Source of the DNA: Desulfobacterales bacterium
Lineage (GTDB): Bacteria; Desulfobacterota; Desulfobacteria; Desulfobacterales; JAHEIW01
DNA length: 64,000 bases
NCBI GenBank assembly: GCA_030066985.1
Contig: JASJAN010000006.1
Coordinates: forward strand, 62,001 to 126,000
Direction of reading: 5' to 3'
A program made the translations under genes and the position numbers. The notes beneath the pieces are model-generated. The model worked only from the letters and a program-made list of their open reading frames with translations. It did not search any database and was not told the origin of the DNA. Positions 60,764 through 64,000 of this stretch are shown piece after piece; within the stretch, counting starts at the first letter, position 1, and each line of letters begins with the position of its first letter.

Positions 60764-63406
60764 TTATGGGTGGGCCAAGTCCGGTTGTGTCGCCGGCAGC
60801 CGTTCCATTAGGGCGGCTTTGATAGCCTCGACCTGTTCCGGCAGATCGACTTTCTGCCCGTTGATATCTCTGACATAAAAAACGTCCACCACTTGATCGG
60901 CTTTGGTGGCGATTTTAGCGACCCAGATGTTCAGATCGCAGCGATAAATGGCATCGGTGATACTGTACAGCAACCCTGGAAAATCATAGGTAAACACTTC
61001 AATAATGGTAAAAAAACTGGAACTGGTATTATCCAACGTCACGCGATGGGGTTTTGTCGCCAGGCCGGCGTTCCCGTTGCGATAGGTCCGCACTTTTTTT
61101 TTCAGGGCGACGGTCAGATCCAGTTCGCCAGCCAGTGCGGCTGAAAGGTTCTCGGCAGTTCGGTTCCATTTTTCATCTTCCAGGATCGGATCGGGCGGGG
61201 GCTTGACCTTAAAAATATCCAGGGCGATATTATTGCGCCAGGTGAACACCTGCACGTCCAGAATGTCGATGTTGTTAAGAGTAAAAACACCGGCAATTTT
61301 GGAAATTAGACCAGGACGATCAGGGGCGCAAATTGTTACCGCACGGGTGTTGGCATCAGGTGCCTGATCGATTTTCCACAGAAAGTCAGAATTGTTCCGG
61401 GACAGCTTCCGGTATAATTTCATATGCCGTTGAATTTCATCGGCCGGCATATATAGCAGATAGCGCGGTGACATGACCTCCAGCAGGGCTGTCATCTTTT
61501 TTTCGGCTTTTGAACCGGCGGCAGATGTGACGATATCCTTCTTTTTCTGTGATACGACCTCAACGGCCTCAGCGGTGGCCAATTCGCCTTTTTCAAGCAC
61601 ATTATATACCTTGAGGAAAAAATCTCTCAACAGCGCTGCCGTCCAATCATTCCATGCTTTTGGACCCGTCGCAATTGAATCGCCGACGGTCAGCAAATAC
61701 AACATTTTGAGCCGCTCAATATCTTTGACCTTGCGGGCGCAGGAAATGGCCGTCTCCTCATCATAGATGTCTCTGCGGGTGGCGGTCTTTATCAGCATAA
61801 GGTGTTCCTGCACCAGGAACATGACCGTTTTTACATCGGCAGGCTTCATCTTTTTCTCGTTGAGAATGGTCTGGACGACCTCGGCGCCTTTGGCAGAATG
61901 ATCTTCAACAGATTGACCCTTGCCGATATCATGCAGCAAAGCCGCCCACAGCAATACTTTTTTCTTTTTGAGCTTACGGTACAGTTGCGCGCACAATGGC
62001 TCCAGGCTGCTGTCTTTAGCGCTACCGAACTTTTTAACCGTTTGCACAGTGCGCAGCAGGTGCTTGTCCACCGGGTAAAGATGGTATTCATCATACTGGA
62101 TGCGATTGCGCACCACGCGCATTTCAGGGAGAAATTTTTCCAAAAATCCTGTATTGAGCATTTCGTTAAGGACATTAAATTTTGGCGCCGGGGCTACCAA
62201 GATGCGCTCAAATGATTTAACGACCGGCTCAGAAACACGGTAAGCCTTGGTGACCAGATGTGAAAACTCCTTGACCAATCGCTTGGCCTCCGCACTCAGT
62301 GGGATTTTCAAGCGCGCGCTTTCTTCAAATATTTTCATCAGAAGATCCGGCGACTGCAAAATCTTTTCAGGCCCTTCAAAATTCAGCATTCCCCAATCGA
62401 TAACGTTGAGGCCCTCGACACCGCTTTTTTTATTTGATTTTCGTTTGCGTTTACGGGGTTTCTCGTAGCCGAGCTCATGCAAAAATACCAGATGCTGTTG
62501 TTTTAAGGCTTCCATTTGGCCGTGAAGGTCACCCATGAATCTTTCAACCGGCTCCTGCCCATTGTCGTTTTTATAGTTAAGCGCCCGGGCCAGCTTGACC
62601 TGGTTTTCAAAGTGCAGTTGGTCGCATTTGCGACCGCAAATGTGATGGATACGGTTGCGCACATTCCAGACAAAGGATACAGATTGGCTTAATGCCTGAA
62701 ACTCTTCATGTGAAAGCAGGCCCAGATATTCGAGGTCTCTGAATTGTTTGGCGTTAAAAGCGATACGCGCAATCCACAACATGGTATGATAATCTCTTAA
62801 TCCTCCCTGTCCCTCCTTCAGGTTTGGCTCCAGCAGGTAGGCCGAGTCCCCGAATTGGGCGTGCCGCAATTCATTGCGCTCAACAAGCCAGTTGATGATG
62901 CGGCGGGATTTAGGCATGATGATTTTGGTGCGCAACTCATCTAGTATATTGGCGTGGAGCATTGACCAACCGCAAATAAACCTCGCATCCAATATTGGCG
63001 TCAGGATTTCATAATCCTTGCCGGCCAGTGTCAGACACTCTTTCAATGACCGAGTGGCATAACCGACATCCAGACCAATGTCCCAGAGCGGATAAATGAT
63101 TTCCTGGACTAAATTTTCAGCCTCCTTAGGGACTCTTTTTTTAAATAAAAACAGCAAATCAACATCAGAACGGATGCATTGTTCTTCTCGGCCGTAACCG
63201 CCCAGCGCTATGATGGCGTAAGGATTTTTGCCGATATCCATGCGGGGACCGACGCTGCTGGTTTCAAATGCCTGGAGAAAATAGTCATCCAGCAATCGGG
63301 TATGCTGCGTTAAAAAGTTGGGTTCCTTGCCCTTTAAAAGGCGTTCAATTAACCTTTCCGTTTTTTTCTGCAGCTGCTTGGCGGTTTCTTGGTGCATTGA
63401 TGTCAT
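60764..63406 (-). CDS. glnD: Bifunctional PII uridylyltransferase / uridylyl-removing enzyme
   Basis: An 880-residue protein with the normal GlnD domain order. The nucleotidyltransferase domain has GGYGRE (69-74) and SDVDLL (80-85), with the catalytic aspartates. A PII-uridylyltransferase helical region follows. The HD hydrolase domain has LLWAALLHDIGKGQSVEDHSAKGAEV (about 488-513). Two ACT domains close the protein: AVTICAPDRPGLISKIAGVF (about 715-735) and TIIEVFTYDFPGLLYSITDAIYRC (about 805-828). It senses glutamine and modifies PII. It is the first gene of the glnD-amtB-glnK-glnA array, with a sigma-54-type promoter directly in front. Confidence 0.95.
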   Translation of the reverse strand: MTSMHQETAKQLQKKTERLIERLLKGKEPNFLTQHTRLLDDYFLQAFETSSVGPRMDIGKNPYAIIALGGYGREEQCIRSDVDLLFLFKKRVPKEAENLVQEIIYPLWDIGLDVGYATRSLKECLTLAGKDYEILTPILDARFICGWSMLHANILDELRTKIIMPKSRRIINWLVERNELRHAQFGDSAYLLEPNLKEGQGGLRDYHTMLWIARIAFNAKQFRDLEYLGLLSHEEFQALSQSVSFVWNVRNRIHHICGRKCDQLHFENQVKLARALNYKNDNGQEPVERFMGDLHGQMEALKQQHLVFLHELGYEKPRKRKRKSNKKSGVEGLNVIDWGMLNFEGPEKILQSPDLLMKIFEESARLKIPLSAEAKRLVKEFSHLVTKAYRVSEPVVKSFERILVAPAPKFNVLNEMLNTGFLEKFLPEMRVVRNRIQYDEYHLYPVDKHLLRTVQTVKKFGSAKDSSLEPLCAQLYRKLKKKKVLLWAALLHDIGKGQSVEDHSAKGAEVVQTILNEKKMKPADVKTVMFLVQEHLMLIKTATRRDIYDEETAISCARKVKDIERLKMLYLLTVGDSIATGPKAWNDWTAALLRDFFLKVYNVLEKGELATAEAVEVVSQKKKDIVTSAAGSKAEKKMTALLEVMSPRYLLYMPADEIQRHMKLYRKLSRNNSDFLWKIDQAPDANTRAVTICAPDRPGLISKIAGVFTLNNIDILDVQVFTWRNNIALDIFKVKPPPDPILEDEKWNRTAENLSAALAGELDLTVALKKKVRTYRNGNAGLATKPHRVTLDNTSSSFFTIIEVFTYDFPGLLYSITDAIYRCDLNIWVAKIATKADQVVDVFYVRDINGQKVDLPEQVEAIKAALMERLPATQPDLAHP

Positions 63407-63448
63407 CGTGTCGTCATCCTGATTTGAATAAACAGATCAGTTTCTATT

Positions 63449-63467
63449 GAGCAACTTGCATGCCACA
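63449..63467 (-). promoter_or_regulatory. Sigma-54 (-24/-12) promoter of glnD
   Basis: On the minus strand TGTGGCATGCAAGTTGCTC has GG, ten bases, then GC, matching the TGGCA-N7-TTGCW consensus of RpoN promoters. It lies about 45 bases before the glnD start. The NifA-like activator 6 kb away could drive it. Confidence 0.72.
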
Positions 63468-63573
63468 ACACAAAAATCATAAAATTTATAATAATTACAA
63501 GGTCTTTTCTGGTAGACAATTTAGATTGCGACTGTCTTGTTGTTACAAATTTGGCAGAAAACAGGGAAAATAA

Positions 63574-63587
63574 TTACAAAAATGTAA
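63574..63587. promoter_or_regulatory. Palindrome TTACAAAAATGTAA, possible activator site for the glnD promoter
   Basis: A perfect palindrome with 5-base arms (TTACA/TGTAA) lies about 110 bases upstream of the -24 element, the normal distance for an enhancer of a sigma-54 promoter. Further half sites TTACA occur near 63496 and 63543. Related palindromes lie upstream of the NifA-like gene. Confidence 0.4.
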
Positions 63588-63727
63588 CATTCATTTTTTA
63601 AGTTTTATTCCAATATTGGAATTGAGAAACCAGGTCGGCAATCAAATGGATTGAAATTACAATACGCAGGCAATGGTGAGTTCGATTTCGCTGGAATTCA
63701 GAATAATGGTATCGGATGCATTGATGA

Positions 63728-64000
63728 TCAGGGAACGGCCACAACGTCGAGATCATCACAACGTTTATCCTCACCGCTTCTGAACGGCTGCTCAACACCC
63801 GGTTCGGCATTATAAAAAAAGCGAAAACGGGCGTGGGTTGTTTTAATTCGTGCGGTCTGACTTTGATGTATTCTGCCTTGCCAGATGAGCGCGCCCATGT
63901 TGCCGTTGCTGTCCACATCAAAGACCTTAAGATAAACATCGTGGTCGCTGGCCTTGAGGTAGCAGGCACCTTCTTTGGTTTCAACATCGGTGGTAGCTGC
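63728..64000 (-). CDS. Unrecognised protein, C-terminal 90 residues (cut by window edge)
   Basis: The frame is open from the window edge and ends at a TGA. Its last 90 residues include ASDHDVYLKVFDVDSNGNMG, then ALIWQGRIHQSQTARIKTTH, and end CDDLDVVAVP. The composition (alternating polar and hydrophobic residues, a DVDSNGN turn) suggests a beta-rich soluble or exported domain. I do not recognise the family. The first in-frame Met within the window is not the start, because the conserved-looking reading continues upstream of it. The gap between it and glnD holds the sigma-54 promoter and the palindrome. Confidence 0.55.
   Translation of the reverse strand, partial: AATTDVETKEGACYLKASDHDVYLKVFDVDSNGNMGALIWQGRIHQSQTARIKTTHARFRFFYNAEPGVEQPFRSGEDKRCDDLDVVAVP

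Noticed and set aside
63728-63730. TGA at the end of the right-edge partial gene as a selenocysteine codon
   Set aside because: The frame beyond it soon meets another TGA, the following residues show no conserved cysteine motif, and no SECIS-like hairpin was seen.
63598-63987. 129-codon minus-strand frame at the right end
   Set aside because: A different minus-strand frame through the same bases gives a more protein-like sequence that is open to the window edge and ends at 63728; the 129-codon frame is its shadow.

Overview
The window looks like a chromosomal segment of an anaerobic Gram-negative bacterium of the Desulfobacterota, most likely a Desulfobacterales-type sulfate reducer or syntroph. 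This rests on gene content: ETF-quinone oxidoreductase, acyl-CoA dehydrogenase, a CooC-type nickel-insertion ATPase, a RACo-like corrinoid-protein activator, B12-dependent ribonucleotide reductase, a DsrE-family selenoprotein, a porin and lipoproteins, plus uncharacterised families (DUF6178, DUF2333, DUF2845, DUF3568) that I associate with this phylum. No rRNA, tRNA, prophage, transposase gene or CRISPR array was seen. Both window ends cut through genes (a PfkB kinase on the left, an unrecognised protein on the right).

Layout. 1-8.4 kb: PfkB kinase, SH3 protein, PPP phosphatase, PflX-like radical SAM protein, a Fur-FeoA fusion regulator, FmdB zinc ribbon, a FemAB-like acyltransferase, two lipoproteins, DUF2333 and PilZ proteins. 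8.4-18.3 kb: a DsrE-family gene read through an in-frame TGA with a SECIS-like hairpin, a M48-like protein that has lost its zinc site, RecN, an FGGY kinase, a FadR-type regulator with two FadR-like boxes, and a K+ channel. 18.3-26.9 kb: RdgB, nitroreductase, GTP-dependent PEPCK, AmpG-like permease, DUF6178, cysteine desulfurase, HEAT protein. 27.1-35.6 kb: RACo-like activator, sirtuin, MBL hydrolase, PrmA-like methyltransferase, CBS-ACT (AcuB-like), HDAC (AcuC-like), CooC and an acyl-CoA dehydrogenase, i.e. acyl-CoA metabolism together with two protein deacylase families. 36.4-45.2 kb: phasin/H1-like protein, UbiB kinase, PilZ, ZIP transporter, a TauE/FixH-like pair, ETF-QO, CysRS. 45.7-57 kb: NrdJ with a long structured leader, a repeat-tailed lipoprotein, porin, two response regulators and a NarX-like kinase, Pol IV, and a NifA-like sigma-54 activator. 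57.3-63.5 kb: the nitrogen set glnD-amtB-glnK-glnA, all on the minus strand, with a sigma-54 -24/-12 promoter in front of glnD.

How it fits together. Fatty-acid and acyl-CoA oxidation (acyl-CoA dehydrogenase passing electrons through ETF to ETF-QO and the quinone pool), a FadR-type regulator and sirtuin/HDAC deacylases suggest an acyl-CoA-rich metabolism. CooC and RACo-like proteins point to a Wood-Ljungdahl CODH/ACS system elsewhere in the genome. PEPCK links this to gluconeogenesis. GlnD, PII, AmtB, GlnA and the NifA-like activator form one ammonium-assimilation module.

Intergenic space is rich in inverted repeats: a family of about 145-bp hairpin elements with a shared core but copy-specific, self-complementary ends; a 143-bp MITE-like element with relatives nearby; and shorter 'GGTGTCAGG' and 'CACAAAG/CACGAAG' hairpins. 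The strongest novelty candidates are the selenoprotein that stop-at-TGA gene calling would truncate, the covarying repeat family, the nrdJ leader and the Fur-FeoA fusion.
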